Positions 36,186 through 46,022 of a stretch of 64,000 bases of DNA are shown here, piece by piece. The translations under genes were made by a program, and so were the position numbers. The notes below the pieces were generated by a model, which was not told the origin of the DNA, searched no databases, and saw only the letters and a list, made by a program, of their open reading frames with translations. Within the stretch, counting starts at the first letter, position 1, and each line of letters starts with the position of its first letter. This DNA comes from Oceanospirillales bacterium (lineage in GTDB: Bacteria > Pseudomonadota > Gammaproteobacteria > Pseudomonadales > Endozoicomonadaceae): assembly GCA_004762125.1 (NCBI GenBank), contig SIHQ01000010.1:1-64000 (forward strand). Direction: 5' to 3'.

Positions 36186-37163
36186 TCAGTATGTGCGGGC
36201 AACCGCAAAACGTGCCAAGTCTTCAAGAGCTGAACGGTAATCAGAAGCGGGCAGTACGGAAAGGCTCGCAATGGCTTTTTCAGAGAATTCCTGAGCTTTT
36301 CGGGCGGTATATTCAAGGGCTCCAGAATTTTTTACTGCTGCGACAATACCTTCAACTTGTTCCAGTCCTCCCTGCTCGATAACTTCCCGTACCAGCTTTT
36401 GTTCAGCTTCGCTGCCTGCAGCCAGAGTCTGAATCAATGGAAGAGTGGGCTTGCCTTCTGCCAGGTCGTCACCGAGGTTTTTTCCCATCGCCTCGCTATC
36501 GCCTTCATAGTCCAACAGGTCATCCACTAACTGAAAAGCAATACCCAGAAAGTTTCCATAATCTTTCAGACCGGATACAACATGCTCATCTGCTTTAGAA
36601 AGAAGTGCGGCAGTATGGGTAGATGCTTCAAACAGCATGGCTGTTTTACAACGAATGACTTCCATGTAATGAGCCTCTGTGACACTGGCATCATTTATAT
36701 TCATCAGCTGCATGACTTCGCCTTCAGCGAGGACATTAGTGGCTTTGGATAACACCTGCAGCAAGGCCATGGAGTCTAGGTCGACCATCATCTGGAAAGA
36801 TCGGGTATAGAGGAAGTCTCCAACCAGTACGCTGGGCGCATTGCCCCACACCGCATTGGCCGTATCCTTGCCTCTTCGCATGTTGGACTCATCTACCACA
36901 TCATCATGAAGTAATGTGGCGGTGTGTAGCAGCTCAATAATGGCCGCTAGGGAAATATGAGCCTTTCCTTCATACCCACAGGCACTAGCTGCCAATAGCA
37001 CCAACACAGGTCTCAGACGTTTACCACCGGACTGGATAATGTACTGGCTGACCTGGTTGATTAGAGTCACGTCAGAATACAGCTTTTCACGAATACACTG
37101 GTTAACCAGCGCAAAGTCGTCGCTGATGATGGTTTGAAAGGAGTGCTGTTTGCTTTCAGGCAT
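36186..37163 (-). CDS. ispB: Octaprenyl diphosphate synthase
   Basis: A 325-residue trans-isoprenyl diphosphate synthase that makes the ubiquinone side chain. The two Asp-rich motifs are LLHDDVVDES (about 88-97) and LVDDLLDYEG (about 212-221), with GGKRLRP (about 46-52) between N-terminal helices. In E. coli, Pseudomonas and many relatives ispB is directly divergent from rplU. Here a 23-kb T6SS region separates it from rplU (60187). Confidence 0.94.
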   Translation of the reverse strand: MPESKQHSFQTIISDDFALVNQCIREKLYSDVTLINQVSQYIIQSGGKRLRPVLVLLAASACGYEGKAHISLAAIIELLHTATLLHDDVVDESNMRRGKDTANAVWGNAPSVLVGDFLYTRSFQMMVDLDSMALLQVLSKATNVLAEGEVMQLMNINDASVTEAHYMEVIRCKTAMLFEASTHTAALLSKADEHVVSGLKDYGNFLGIAFQLVDDLLDYEGDSEAMGKNLGDDLAEGKPTLPLIQTLAAGSEAEQKLVREVIEQGGLEQVEGIVAAVKNSGALEYTARKAQEFSEKAIASLSVLPASDYRSALEDLARFAVARTY

Positions 37164-37312
37164 AGGGCTGCTGTAGAGGTCGGGAAATCTGGCATCGTAT
37201 TGAGTGCTTGAAACACTGTCAATACCTGATGTCGAGTGTTTCTGATATTTGCCGGCGATCCGGAGAAATAAAGCTACAATCTGTTCTACTCAGGTCTACC
37301 GCATTCAGCATT

Positions 37313-38299
37313 ATGCAGCTTCTTGTTATTACTACACCTCCCGATGTTCAACTGGGATGCCTGTCCATAGACGTCACTGAGCAGCAAAATTTGATGCTGG
37401 TGGCTACCGCTACACGTGATGACAGCTGTTACATGGAGTTGCCAACAAAGTCAGCGGGTTCAGATAGAAGCAGCTCGCGCTATGGCCGTGTGTTTCATGA
37501 GACTGGCCAATGGTTTCTTGAGAGCTTTCTGGTCGGGCAGTTCACCGTCAATGAGCACGAAGACTCGTTGGAAATGAATCGGGCTCAACCCTTGAGTGAT
37601 GGGGATCTGATTGAGTGTCATGGATATACACTGATGTTCAGTGATTTTTCTCCTTGGAAGACAATGGTACGGGACGAACCTGTCCTGCGAGCCGATGTGC
37701 CATCAGAAACTAATGTATTCAGCGTCCTTGATCCGGAAGCTCAGTCTGATCCCGACCAGGTAAATGATCCTTTTGAGTGGCTGGACCAGCGTACAGATGC
37801 TGATGAAAAAACGGTTGTTGATATTGCTATAAAGACCTCTAGCCATTCAGAGGTTGTTCCTGAGCTTAATAGAGGTAATGAGCGACAGAAGTCACTTATT
37901 AATGTGTTGGCAGACTTCAGTGATGATGCTCCGTTGAATGAACAATCGTTGTGGACGGGTGAACAGCAACTGAATTTCAGAGATGATTTTCTCAGTGGCC
38001 ATCCGTTGAGTACACGCCCTTCAGTGGTTGAGAGTGATGTTAATCCGGTTTTACACGCGTTGAATGATACGCAGTTTCAACAGGCTCTCCTCTGTAGTCT
38101 ATCTATGACATTGGGATTAGTCTCTCCGGAAGTTATGGCAAAAAAAGTAGAGTTGCCAGCGAGAAAGTTTTTTCAGAATAAAGAAAAAGAATGGCAGAGC
38201 GGCTGCCAAAAAGCCTTTGATGAGCTGATAAACAGTAATGCTTTTAAGCAGCAGTATCTAAGATGTGTCAGAACCTGTTATGAGGAGTCTTGTGAATGA
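37313..38299 (+). CDS. tagH: T6SS-associated FHA-domain-like protein (TagH/VasC type)
   Basis: A 328-residue protein from the ATG at 37313; the frame is open further upstream without supporting signals. Residues 1-110 look like a degenerate FHA domain: the strand order is right (FLVGQFTVNEHEDSLEMNRAQPLSDGDLIEC), but the phosphothreonine-binding Ser/Arg pair is not clear. An acidic linker and a C-terminal alpha domain (about 240-328) follow, as in TagH/ImpI. It is the first gene of the plus arm, 4-bp overlapping tssJ. FHA proteins in T6SS respond to threonine phosphorylation (PpkA/PppA); neither enzyme gene is in the window. Confidence 0.65.
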   Translation: MQLLVITTPPDVQLGCLSIDVTEQQNLMLVATATRDDSCYMELPTKSAGSDRSSSRYGRVFHETGQWFLESFLVGQFTVNEHEDSLEMNRAQPLSDGDLIECHGYTLMFSDFSPWKTMVRDEPVLRADVPSETNVFSVLDPEAQSDPDQVNDPFEWLDQRTDADEKTVVDIAIKTSSHSEVVPELNRGNERQKSLINVLADFSDDAPLNEQSLWTGEQQLNFRDDFLSGHPLSTRPSVVESDVNPVLHALNDTQFQQALLCSLSMTLGLVSPEVMAKKVELPARKFFQNKEKEWQSGCQKAFDELINSNAFKQQYLRCVRTCYEESCE

Positions 38300-38838
38300 A
38301 TCGGTGGCAAAAAGTCGGCTGTCTGTACACTGTTTTTTTTCTTGTTTCCGGGTGCAGCAGTGGTCCGAAAAAAAAACCGGATACAGTGCTTCAATTAAGT
38401 ATTCAAGCGACTCAAGTCATTAATTCGGACAGTTCCGGACAGGCATCCCCCTTGCAGTTACGGCTTTACGAACTGAACTCAACCGAGTTGTTCAGGCAAA
38501 CTGATTTTCTGGATCTGTTCAGCAATGACACTGCCGTACTTCAGTCGACACTGGTCAGTAAACATTACTTACCCACAGCCTGGCCGGGTATGACGAAAAC
38601 TCTGACCTTCACTCTTAACCCTGAAACCACCAGTGTTGCAATAGTGGGTGAGTTTGCTCAATACCTGTCAGCGACCACCAAGGCAAGCACGACCATTATC
38701 GAAGGTAAGAGTAACCATCTGAAGCTGGTTATTGAAGACAATCGAATAAGGTTGCAACCGACCACAGCTAGGCTGCGGTTTGTGCCATTACCTCTGATAT
38801 CTTTGCCTCAAACGGTAGGATCCTGTTGTGAACAATAA
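38296..38838 (+). CDS. tssJ: T6SS outer-membrane lipoprotein TssJ
   Basis: A 180-residue protein with signal peptide and lipobox VSGC (C20). The body is a transthyretin-like beta sandwich (VLQLSIQATQVINSDSSGQASPLQLRLYEL at about 31-60, FLDLF, then TFTLNP and VGEFA), as in SciN/TssJ. TssJ anchors the TssM-TssL membrane complex to the outer membrane. It overlaps tagH by 4 bp and tssK by 11 bp. Confidence 0.88.
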   Translation: MNRWQKVGCLYTVFFLVSGCSSGPKKKPDTVLQLSIQATQVINSDSSGQASPLQLRLYELNSTELFRQTDFLDLFSNDTAVLQSTLVSKHYLPTAWPGMTKTLTFTLNPETTSVAIVGEFAQYLSATTKASTTIIEGKSNHLKLVIEDNRIRLQPTTARLRFVPLPLISLPQTVGSCCEQ

Positions 38839-40165
38839 TCATGACCGGGTTGTATGGTCTGAGGGGATGTTTCTAAGCCCTCAGCACTTTCAACAACAGG
38901 AGCGTTTTTTCGAGCTTTATTGTCGACAGAGGATTGGTCTGGCCCATCCTGGAGGTATTGGTTTTCGAGATCTCGTGGTTGATCAGGATCAACTTAAATC
39001 CGGAAAAATTTATTTGCGAGAAGCCAGTGGAATTTTTCCTGACGGTACACCCTTTGTTTTGGATCAGGATCTGTGTCGTACGATTGATGAGGTTGAGCCA
39101 GGTACCAGTATTTATCTGGCATTACCGCTCTCCAGAGCTGGAGCCATTGATACCGCTTCCCGAGATGACATCGTCCGGTCTGTACGATATGGCAGCTTCA
39201 GAAGGCAGGCCTTCGACAGTAATGATGAGGGCAATGACCCTGTTGATTTGCAGTTATCCAGGCTTAATTTCAGTCTCATGCACGATGGTGAGTCTCTTGA
39301 TAATTACACGTTTCTACGGCTGACCCGCATACATGAAGTCAGAACTGATGGTGAGCTACTGCTGGATCGCTCTTTTATACCTCTCTGCAGTGATTACAAG
39401 GTTTCCCATTACCTTGAAGAACAAGTTCAAAGTCTTCAGTCACTGGTAGGGCAAAGAGCTGAGATGCTGGCCTCTCAGGTAGGGGTTGATGTCGGGCAGA
39501 AGAGCTTTCAAATTATGCAGATCACTTACATGTGGTTGCAGGCTCTGAATCGTTATGGCGCTCAGCTGAAACTGATTAATGAAGAAAGTAATTTGTCAGC
39601 AGAAGGTCTTTACCAGTTTCTGGTAGTTATGGCCGCTGAACTGGCAACATTCACTCGATCTCTGGCACCGACATTTTCAGCCTTCGACCAAAAATCCATC
39701 TACAGTTCATTTGCTCCTGTTATTGCCAGTTTGATGCAATGCCTCAGGCATGCCAGCCGTGAGAAAGTATTTACTCTAGTGTGGGATAGAAGACTCTTTG
39801 AACGCAGGCGTTTGTTAAGAGCCCGAATTGAAGACAGAACCTTATTTAACGACAGTCGTTTTGTGTTGGCTGTGTCATCGAGTTTGGGAAGGGATCGCAC
39901 TACAGAAATATTTCCTCTGTCGGCAAAACTCTGTAGCCACAACCGAATCGCAGAACGAGTGAGAAATGCCTTGTCCGGTGTAAAACTGAGACTTCTTGCT
40001 ACGGCTCCTCTTGAACTCAAGGCTAAGGGAAACAACTGTTATTTCGAAGTAGATAACAAGGATGAACTCTGGCAGGAGATGATTCGAACCGGTGACATGC
40101 TAGCCCTGCATATCGATGAACAGATGCCGGAAGATATTCAGATTGAGTGTTATGTAATCCGCTGA
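38828..40165 (+). CDS. tssK: T6SS baseplate protein TssK
   Basis: A 445-residue protein starting with GTG at 38828, with AGGA 7-8 nt upstream. The start VVWSEGMFLSPQHFQQQERF and the GIFPDGTPF block (about 68-76) are diagnostic for TssK. It joins the baseplate (TssE-F-G) to the TssJLM membrane complex. It overlaps tssJ by 11 bp. The C-terminal receptor-like domain (about 315-445) is present. Length is normal. Confidence 0.93.
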   Translation: MNNNHDRVVWSEGMFLSPQHFQQQERFFELYCRQRIGLAHPGGIGFRDLVVDQDQLKSGKIYLREASGIFPDGTPFVLDQDLCRTIDEVEPGTSIYLALPLSRAGAIDTASRDDIVRSVRYGSFRRQAFDSNDEGNDPVDLQLSRLNFSLMHDGESLDNYTFLRLTRIHEVRTDGELLLDRSFIPLCSDYKVSHYLEEQVQSLQSLVGQRAEMLASQVGVDVGQKSFQIMQITYMWLQALNRYGAQLKLINEESNLSAEGLYQFLVVMAAELATFTRSLAPTFSAFDQKSIYSSFAPVIASLMQCLRHASREKVFTLVWDRRLFERRRLLRARIEDRTLFNDSRFVLAVSSSLGRDRTTEIFPLSAKLCSHNRIAERVRNALSGVKLRLLATAPLELKAKGNNCYFEVDNKDELWQEMIRTGDMLALHIDEQMPEDIQIECYVIR

Positions 40166-40176
40166 GCGAGGTTGTC

Positions 40177-40962
40177 ATGGTTGTTGAAGAGCCCGAGAGC
40201 AGTACGGATGACATTACCTGTCATGATGTGACTACCCAGCTGCAGTCGTTTTCTGGATCTGAAAATATTCTCATAAACCTTGCTGCAGAAGTGCTGGCCA
40301 TACTGACTACCATGGATATGGCAGAATCTACGCCCAATGCCCCTGAGCTCTACAGTTATCTTAAAAAACGTGTGACCGAGTTTCATAGCCGCGGGCTCAA
40401 GGCTGATTATTCTGCTCGGGTGATGGAGAAATCCTGCTATCTCCTCTGCGCTGCTCTTGATGAGGAGGCCATGCGTAGCTGGTGGGGGCAGAACCTGTGT
40501 TGGGAAAATCACAGCCTGGTTGCCGGCATGTTTCAGCAGAGAAATGCCGGTGAGGTGTTTTTCATACTGATCAATCAAGCTCGGCAGAACTCTGCAGGGA
40601 TGGTTGATTTCCTGGAGCTCGCCTACCTTCTTCTTAGGTTGGGTTTTCATGGTCAGTATCTGGATGGCAGCAGTCGTCCACTGGTGGATCTGACGGATCA
40701 GTTGTATCAAGACGTCAGTGAGCACAGGCAGAGGCGACGTACGAATAACTTATCAACAACAATCACCCATCAGTGGCAGCCCCTAGGTCAGTTGAAGCTG
40801 TATCGATGGGTAACAGGCTTGATGATGGTATTACTGGTGATGGCCATGGGCTGTCACTTCTGGATCAGCCACACCAATACACTCTCTGCGGATATTTTGG
40901 AAAGGGTACAAGAACCTGTTTACCCGCCAGTTATTCGGAGCCACCAGTCCACATCAGATTAG
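40177..40962 (+). CDS. tssL: T6SS inner-membrane protein TssL (DotU/IcmH family)
   Basis: A 261-residue protein from the ATG at 40177, which has GCGAGG 5 nt upstream; the frame opens at GTG 40147. A cytoplasmic helical DotU domain (about 15-200) contains the KSCYLLCAALDEEAM and WENHSLV blocks and the LRLGFHGQY signature. A single C-terminal membrane helix (about 212-235) follows. There is no peptidoglycan-binding extension. With TssM and TssJ it forms the trans-envelope complex. Confidence 0.92.
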   Translation: MVVEEPESSTDDITCHDVTTQLQSFSGSENILINLAAEVLAILTTMDMAESTPNAPELYSYLKKRVTEFHSRGLKADYSARVMEKSCYLLCAALDEEAMRSWWGQNLCWENHSLVAGMFQQRNAGEVFFILINQARQNSAGMVDFLELAYLLLRLGFHGQYLDGSSRPLVDLTDQLYQDVSEHRQRRRTNNLSTTITHQWQPLGQLKLYRWVTGLMMVLLVMAMGCHFWISHTNTLSADILERVQEPVYPPVIRSHQSTSD

Positions 40963-40969
40963 CAATTCC

Positions 40970-43900
40970 ATGAAGAAACTGATTTTAATTCTATTGCCTC
41001 TGCTAGCGGTGGCTGGGCTTCTGGCCATTATTCTGTTTCCTTCAGTTGGCAGGCAGCTCTATGGATTTCTGATAGGTATCCAGCAGAAATGGCTGATGCT
41101 TGCTCTCATGGCAGGATTGGTGCTGGTTCTGATTAAACCAGTGGCGGGTCGACTCAAGGGTTCGGGAAAGAAAAAGGATAAGGACAGCGGCAATGACACG
41201 GGGAAACGGGAAACAGGAAAAGCGATTGCCCAGCTGAACCAGAATTGGCGTGAGCTCTGGAAAAAATTGAAAGAGCTGTATGGCAATAATCCCTATCACC
41301 TTCCCTGGCTGATGATTTTGGGTACAGAAGGCGCAGGCAAAACATCCTGGTTGATCGATTCCGGTTTTGAAAAGATTGTAGGCAATCGCAGTGATATTTC
41401 GGGAGTGGTGTTCTGGATTGGAGAAAACTCGGTCATCATCGAGTTGACTGGTGATTACTACCATAAAGAACGCAGCCTTATGGAGGAGCAAGTTTGGCTG
41501 CAGTTGATGAAACTGTTGAAAAGAAAGCGACCAAGGCAACCTTTGACGGGCCTTCTAGCCAGTTTGTCGCTGGACCAGTTGGTGGTAAAACACCCAACCA
41601 GCTTGCTGGAACTGGCAAGACAGATGCGTTGGCGGTTGCATCAACTTGACCAAAGTTTTTCTATGCAATTACCCGTCTGGTTGTTATTAACCCAATCTGA
41701 TCGATTGAGTGGCTTTACTGATTACTTTCGTACACTCAGTCATCAGGAACAGTCGGAGCCATTGGGTTTCAACCTGACTGATGGTTACAACCGTAGTGGC
41801 TTCAGTGAAGCGTTCAGAGTATTTCATCAATCACTTTTTTCACTGATACTGTCAGCCAGTTATCAGGAGAAGAACGTCAAGTCTCGCCTGACCCAAATGC
41901 GCTATGCCTTACAGTTTTGTCTTCTCGGTGAGCGACTGATTTTTTTCTGTGATGAAGTATTTGTTGTACGACAGGGTCAGGTGCATTTGGATTTTAAAGG
42001 TGTCTGGTTTAATTCTTGCGGCCAGCAGGGGAGTGCCAGTAATCTTCTGGCTTCTGAAGTAGCGCTTAAGCATGGCTTTATGGTCAAGTCCGAGCAGATC
42101 CAAGTAGCTGAAAACCATAGTTACTTCAATCGACATTTTCTGTCCAGAGTTGTCTTTGATGAATTGGGACGGGTGGGTGAATCGATCAGCGCCAGAAAGG
42201 CCAGGTTGACATTGATGTCGCTGAGTTCCTTGCTACTAGTAGGGATTTTCTTTGCAGGTATTGCCATTTTTACCTGGCATATACGGTATAACAGCCAGTT
42301 GCTTGATCAACTTAAGCGGGTGATACCTGAATACCAACAGACCACCCAGGAGCTAAAAGCACGGCCGCCGGTAGCCCAAGTCATAGAGCCACTTCTTCGG
42401 TTCAAAAAGTTGAATGAACGATATCAATACACGTCACGCTGGCTCTATAACTTTGGTCTTTTTGATGCAGCTATGGCCAGTAAAGTTGATAGTGCTTATC
42501 AGCAGCAATTGCAGCAGTGGCTGCTTAACCCTCTAGCCGAGACCCTGGCTGGTAAGCTGAAAAAGTCAGAAGAAGCTCAATCGGTAACATTGGTCGATGA
42601 TCTTCAGTTCTACCTGATGTTGTTTCAGGCGGAACTTCTGGAACCGGAACTGTTGCAGCAACATATTCTGGCCATGGCGGTAGATATGGAGCTTTCACTA
42701 GCCAGTCAGCAAGGGCTGGAATCACTTCTCATAGATCTATGGTCTTTGCCGTTTACCAGTATTTATCCTGACAAAATACTCATTGATAAAGCAAGAATGA
42801 GTCTATCCAGACAGAGTGAAGAGCAGTTGGTTATGGATCAGATTCAGGTGCAGGATGAATTTTCCGGAACCCTGAGTTACGACCTGTTGCTTGGAGAAAA
42901 TGTTCTTGGTGCCTTTCAGGTAGCGCTATCTTCGGCAGGATTCCCACTGCTTTATACCCGTAGTACCTATGAACAGATGGATTTGGGAGCAACATCGGGT
43001 CTTGTTCGCAGGGAAGTTATTGATCTGAATTTAATACGTAGAGGCTACCCAGAAGTCACGAGTCAAGAGCTGGAGCTGATCAGCCGTAAAGTTCGAAAGG
43101 TTTATTTTCAAAATTATATTCGTCAGTGGCAGGATTTAATTGGTCGTATAAGTTTGAAACCGATTACCCGACCAGATGATCTGGTCAAAACCATCAGTAG
43201 TCTTTTCCAAGGAGAAAGAGCAGCGCTCCACAGCTTGTTAGCGACGATTCAATACGAAACTCGCCTGGCACCAGAAGTGGAAAAAAAGAAAACAGGCAAA
43301 GATTCAATGTCATCAAACAAGGTGGTTGCAAGCAGGCAACAGAGTAGTCATCCAATTACTGTTAATCAGGCTTTTGACGGCTTAGGGATACTCTCTCTGG
43401 AAAAGCAGACAGTGATTAATCAAGCTCTGGCTGCGGTTCTGAGTGATGTACAGTTGGCCATAAACCAGTCCGACAATGGTCAGGGTTTTTTCGTCCAGGC
43501 CAACAAAATTATGGGACACCAGAAAAACAGTCTTGATGATCTCTATTATCTAGCCAGTAAAGAAGACGGGCCTCTTAAATCCTGGTTGGAACAGCTGGCC
43601 AATCAGGTCATGGATGCCTACATTAGGGGGGCGACGGGCTATGTTCAATATCAATGGAATCAACGTATTTATCCCTATTGGCAGCAGTATATTGATCGGC
43701 GTTTTCCCATAGAGCCAACGGCTAGCAAAGATATACGACCAGAAGACTTCGTTGATTTCTTCAAACCGGATGGGATTCTTGATCGATTCGTTAATACGAC
43801 ACTGGGTAGTTTTCTTGATTTTAATGGCTGGGTACCTCTCTCGGTCAATGGTCAGCACTTACCCTTCAGTTCCGGCTTTCTGAAGCAGCTTGAATATGTT

Positions 43901-44323
43901 CAACAGATGAGGTCGGCCTTGTTTAGCCCTGATGGTCAGATGAAAATAAGGTTCAGAATTCAGTGTGTTGAGTTGACCGCAGCGGCTTCAGAACTATCTA
44001 TCCGAGACAGCCTTGGAAGGTTTGTTTATCGCCATGGTCCACAGTTATGGCAGGATCGCCACTGGCCAGGCAGTAGTACTGAAAATATGCTGGTTACTTT
44101 GAACAGGGATGGCCTGGTTCTTGGTCAGCAATCGTTTATTGGGCCGTGGGCATGGTTTCATTTTGTTTTCTCTGGTCAGCAGTGGCGTAATGATGACCGA
44201 ATCGTTATTCAGTACAAACTCAAAGGTTATCTAATAAAGTTGGAGGCCAGCCTGGATCGCAGAATTAATCCATTTAACCCGGTGGTATTCAATCGAGTAG
44301 AATTATCAGAGCGTATTTTTTGA
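40970..44323 (+). CDS. tssM: T6SS inner-membrane protein TssM (IcmF family)
   Basis: A 1117-residue protein. Two N-terminal membrane helices (about 3-24 and 40-58) and a third at about 412-435 bound a cytoplasmic NTPase-like domain with Walker A GTEGAGKTS (118-126). The large periplasmic part ends with the beta domain that binds TssJ. It follows tssL by 7 bp. Walker A is intact, unlike in some TssM proteins. Confidence 0.94.
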   Translation: MKKLILILLPLLAVAGLLAIILFPSVGRQLYGFLIGIQQKWLMLALMAGLVLVLIKPVAGRLKGSGKKKDKDSGNDTGKRETGKAIAQLNQNWRELWKKLKELYGNNPYHLPWLMILGTEGAGKTSWLIDSGFEKIVGNRSDISGVVFWIGENSVIIELTGDYYHKERSLMEEQVWLQLMKLLKRKRPRQPLTGLLASLSLDQLVVKHPTSLLELARQMRWRLHQLDQSFSMQLPVWLLLTQSDRLSGFTDYFRTLSHQEQSEPLGFNLTDGYNRSGFSEAFRVFHQSLFSLILSASYQEKNVKSRLTQMRYALQFCLLGERLIFFCDEVFVVRQGQVHLDFKGVWFNSCGQQGSASNLLASEVALKHGFMVKSEQIQVAENHSYFNRHFLSRVVFDELGRVGESISARKARLTLMSLSSLLLVGIFFAGIAIFTWHIRYNSQLLDQLKRVIPEYQQTTQELKARPPVAQVIEPLLRFKKLNERYQYTSRWLYNFGLFDAAMASKVDSAYQQQLQQWLLNPLAETLAGKLKKSEEAQSVTLVDDLQFYLMLFQAELLEPELLQQHILAMAVDMELSLASQQGLESLLIDLWSLPFTSIYPDKILIDKARMSLSRQSEEQLVMDQIQVQDEFSGTLSYDLLLGENVLGAFQVALSSAGFPLLYTRSTYEQMDLGATSGLVRREVIDLNLIRRGYPEVTSQELELISRKVRKVYFQNYIRQWQDLIGRISLKPITRPDDLVKTISSLFQGERAALHSLLATIQYETRLAPEVEKKKTGKDSMSSNKVVASRQQSSHPITVNQAFDGLGILSLEKQTVINQALAAVLSDVQLAINQSDNGQGFFVQANKIMGHQKNSLDDLYYLASKEDGPLKSWLEQLANQVMDAYIRGATGYVQYQWNQRIYPYWQQYIDRRFPIEPTASKDIRPEDFVDFFKPDGILDRFVNTTLGSFLDFNGWVPLSVNGQHLPFSSGFLKQLEYVQQMRSALFSPDGQMKIRFRIQCVELTAAASELSIRDSLGRFVYRHGPQLWQDRHWPGSSTENMLVTLNRDGLVLGQQSFIGPWAWFHFVFSGQQWRNDDRIVIQYKLKGYLIKLEASLDRRINPFNPVVFNRVELSERIF

Positions 44324-44472
44324 TCAGGAGGTCTGATCAAAGATTGTGAACAGGAGTATTGAGTCAGGATATTGGGTTACATGGGTTGGGGCTTAAATAG
44401 ATCATCAACAGGCTCTCAGGCATACTGATTTAACGATAATAAATAACAGCCTTTTATATCAGGAAGATTCTT

Positions 44473-45363
44473 ATGGCAACGGCAAACCTGCTGGCATTGA
44501 TTGATGATATTGCAACCATGCTTGACGATGTTGCTGTGATGTCTAAAGTGGCGGCGAAGAAGACTGTGGGGGTTTTGGGTGATGACCTTGCACTCAATGC
44601 AGAGCAGGTTTCCGGTGTAAAAGCAGACCGCGAGTTGCCTGTCGTTTGGGCGGTAGCCAAAGGATCGTTTCTTAATAAGTTGATACTGGTTCCAGCTGCC
44701 TTATTGATCAGTGCATTTGTACCTTCAGCCATTACCGTTCTGCTAATGCTGGGCGGAGCTTATCTCTGTTTCGAAGGCTTCGAAAAAATCAGTCATAAAT
44801 ATCTTCACAGCAACACAAACGCTTCGAATACCGAGAGTCAATCATCGTTACAGCAAAAAGAAACGGCTGAGCAACTTGAGCAGAGGAAAATTAAAGGAGC
44901 GATCAGAACTGATTTTATTCTCTCTGCTGAAATCATAGTGATCGTACTGGGTACTGTTCAAGGGGCAGAATTACTGACTCGCATTTTTGTTTTATCCGGT
45001 TTGGCGGTGCTGTTTACTGTGGGGGTCTATGGATTTGTTGCTGCTATTGTAAAGCTGGATGATGCCGGCCTCTACCTGCTTAGTCATGGTGAAAGTCGCT
45101 TTGCCCAGACGACAGGGCGCAGTTTACTGCTCTTCGCACCTTTTCTGATGAAATCGCTTTCAGTAGTAGGAACCATCGCAATGTTTCTGGTGGGTGGCGG
45201 CATCCTGATGCATGGAATACCGGGCGTTGAAAACTATCTGGAACATTTGATAGACAGCTCTATTGTTCAGACTGTGTTGCCTACATTGGCCAGTGGATTC
45301 GTTGGCCTTGTAGCAGGAGCTCTACTGGTGGCTGGCTGGGTTATAGGTCGAAAGCTGTTGTGA
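44473..45363 (+). CDS. DUF808 (YedI-like) membrane protein at the end of the T6SS plus arm
   Basis: A 296-residue protein with about five or six membrane helices. It starts with the DUF808 hallmark: ANLLALIDDIATMLDDVAVMSKVAAKKT and GVLGDDLALNAEQVSGV in the first 50 residues, then GGAYLCFEGFEKISH. AGGAAG lies 6 nt before the ATG. Function of the family is unknown. It lies 149 bp after tssM on the same strand and at the convergence with the vgrG arm. It could be cargo, an immunity protein or unrelated to secretion. Identity with DUF808 is firm; role is open. Confidence 0.82.
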   Translation: MATANLLALIDDIATMLDDVAVMSKVAAKKTVGVLGDDLALNAEQVSGVKADRELPVVWAVAKGSFLNKLILVPAALLISAFVPSAITVLLMLGGAYLCFEGFEKISHKYLHSNTNASNTESQSSLQQKETAEQLEQRKIKGAIRTDFILSAEIIVIVLGTVQGAELLTRIFVLSGLAVLFTVGVYGFVAAIVKLDDAGLYLLSHGESRFAQTTGRSLLLFAPFLMKSLSVVGTIAMFLVGGGILMHGIPGVENYLEHLIDSSIVQTVLPTLASGFVGLVAGALLVAGWVIGRKLL

Positions 45364-45420
45364 GTAATGACTACAGAATATAAGTATGTAGGTTGAGCAG
45401 TGGTTTATAAACGTACGTAT

Positions 45421-45993
45421 CTAGCGTCGGCCTACTGCAATAGATAATCCCAATTTGATGGCCTTTTTTAATTTGGGGTCTGGATATTCAGGCTTCGACA
45501 GCAGGCAGGTCATATAGATAGCACCTGCTACTGCATGGGAATGCAAATAGGCAGGGGCAGGGCAATCCGGACCATTGACTGGAGTAATATTTCCTCCGCT
45601 CCAGAATACGGCTTGTGCCAATAGGCCGCAGGAAGAGTCCAGACCCGCCTGAGTGGCGGCAACTTCTGCTAAACGACGATGAATTTCTGAAGGCTGATCC
45701 AGCCACTGTTTGACTCGTGCTATCGCATTATTTTCGTCTGGATTGAAATCAAGTTCTGAGTTGGACAAGCATTGATAACCCCACCAGATGGCTTCTGATA
45801 CAGGCAGAGCGTGACAAAGAAAAGTAATCAGTTCCTGCCACTGTTTTTTTTTATAACTTTGTTTAATCAGCTCTAGCGGAGTCATATCAGTAGAGATCTG
45901 ACTCTTGAAATCCGCTGGCTGTTCATACCGCTCAAGAATCTGAACGGCTTTGGGGTAAGGGATTTTTCTGAAGTTTTGTTTAAAGACTTTCAT
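45421..45993 (-). CDS. Unrecognised 190-residue protein downstream of vgrG
   Basis: A mostly helical, cytoplasmic-looking protein with no signal peptide. Features are a Trp-rich middle (KKQWQELITF ... EAIWWGYQCL, about 50-76), then RVKQWL and a Gly/Ala-rich C-terminal third (GLLAQAVFWSGGNITPVNG, about 143-161) with an HSHAVAGAIYM stretch. It begins 29 bp after vgrG in the same direction, where effectors, adaptors or chaperones usually lie. No toxin motif is seen. I could not place it confidently; an accessory T6SS protein or VgrG adaptor is the best guess. Confidence 0.55.
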   Translation of the reverse strand: MKVFKQNFRKIPYPKAVQILERYEQPADFKSQISTDMTPLELIKQSYKKKQWQELITFLCHALPVSEAIWWGYQCLSNSELDFNPDENNAIARVKQWLDQPSEIHRRLAEVAATQAGLDSSCGLLAQAVFWSGGNITPVNGPDCPAPAYLHSHAVAGAIYMTCLLSKPEYPDPKLKKAIKLGLSIAVGRR

Positions 45994-46022
45994 GTCGTAT
46001 TTTACCTAAAACCTCAACAACC

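Noticed and set aside
44319..44345. Short palindrome around the tssM stop considered as a terminator
   Set aside because: The stem of about 8 bp has no T-run on either strand.
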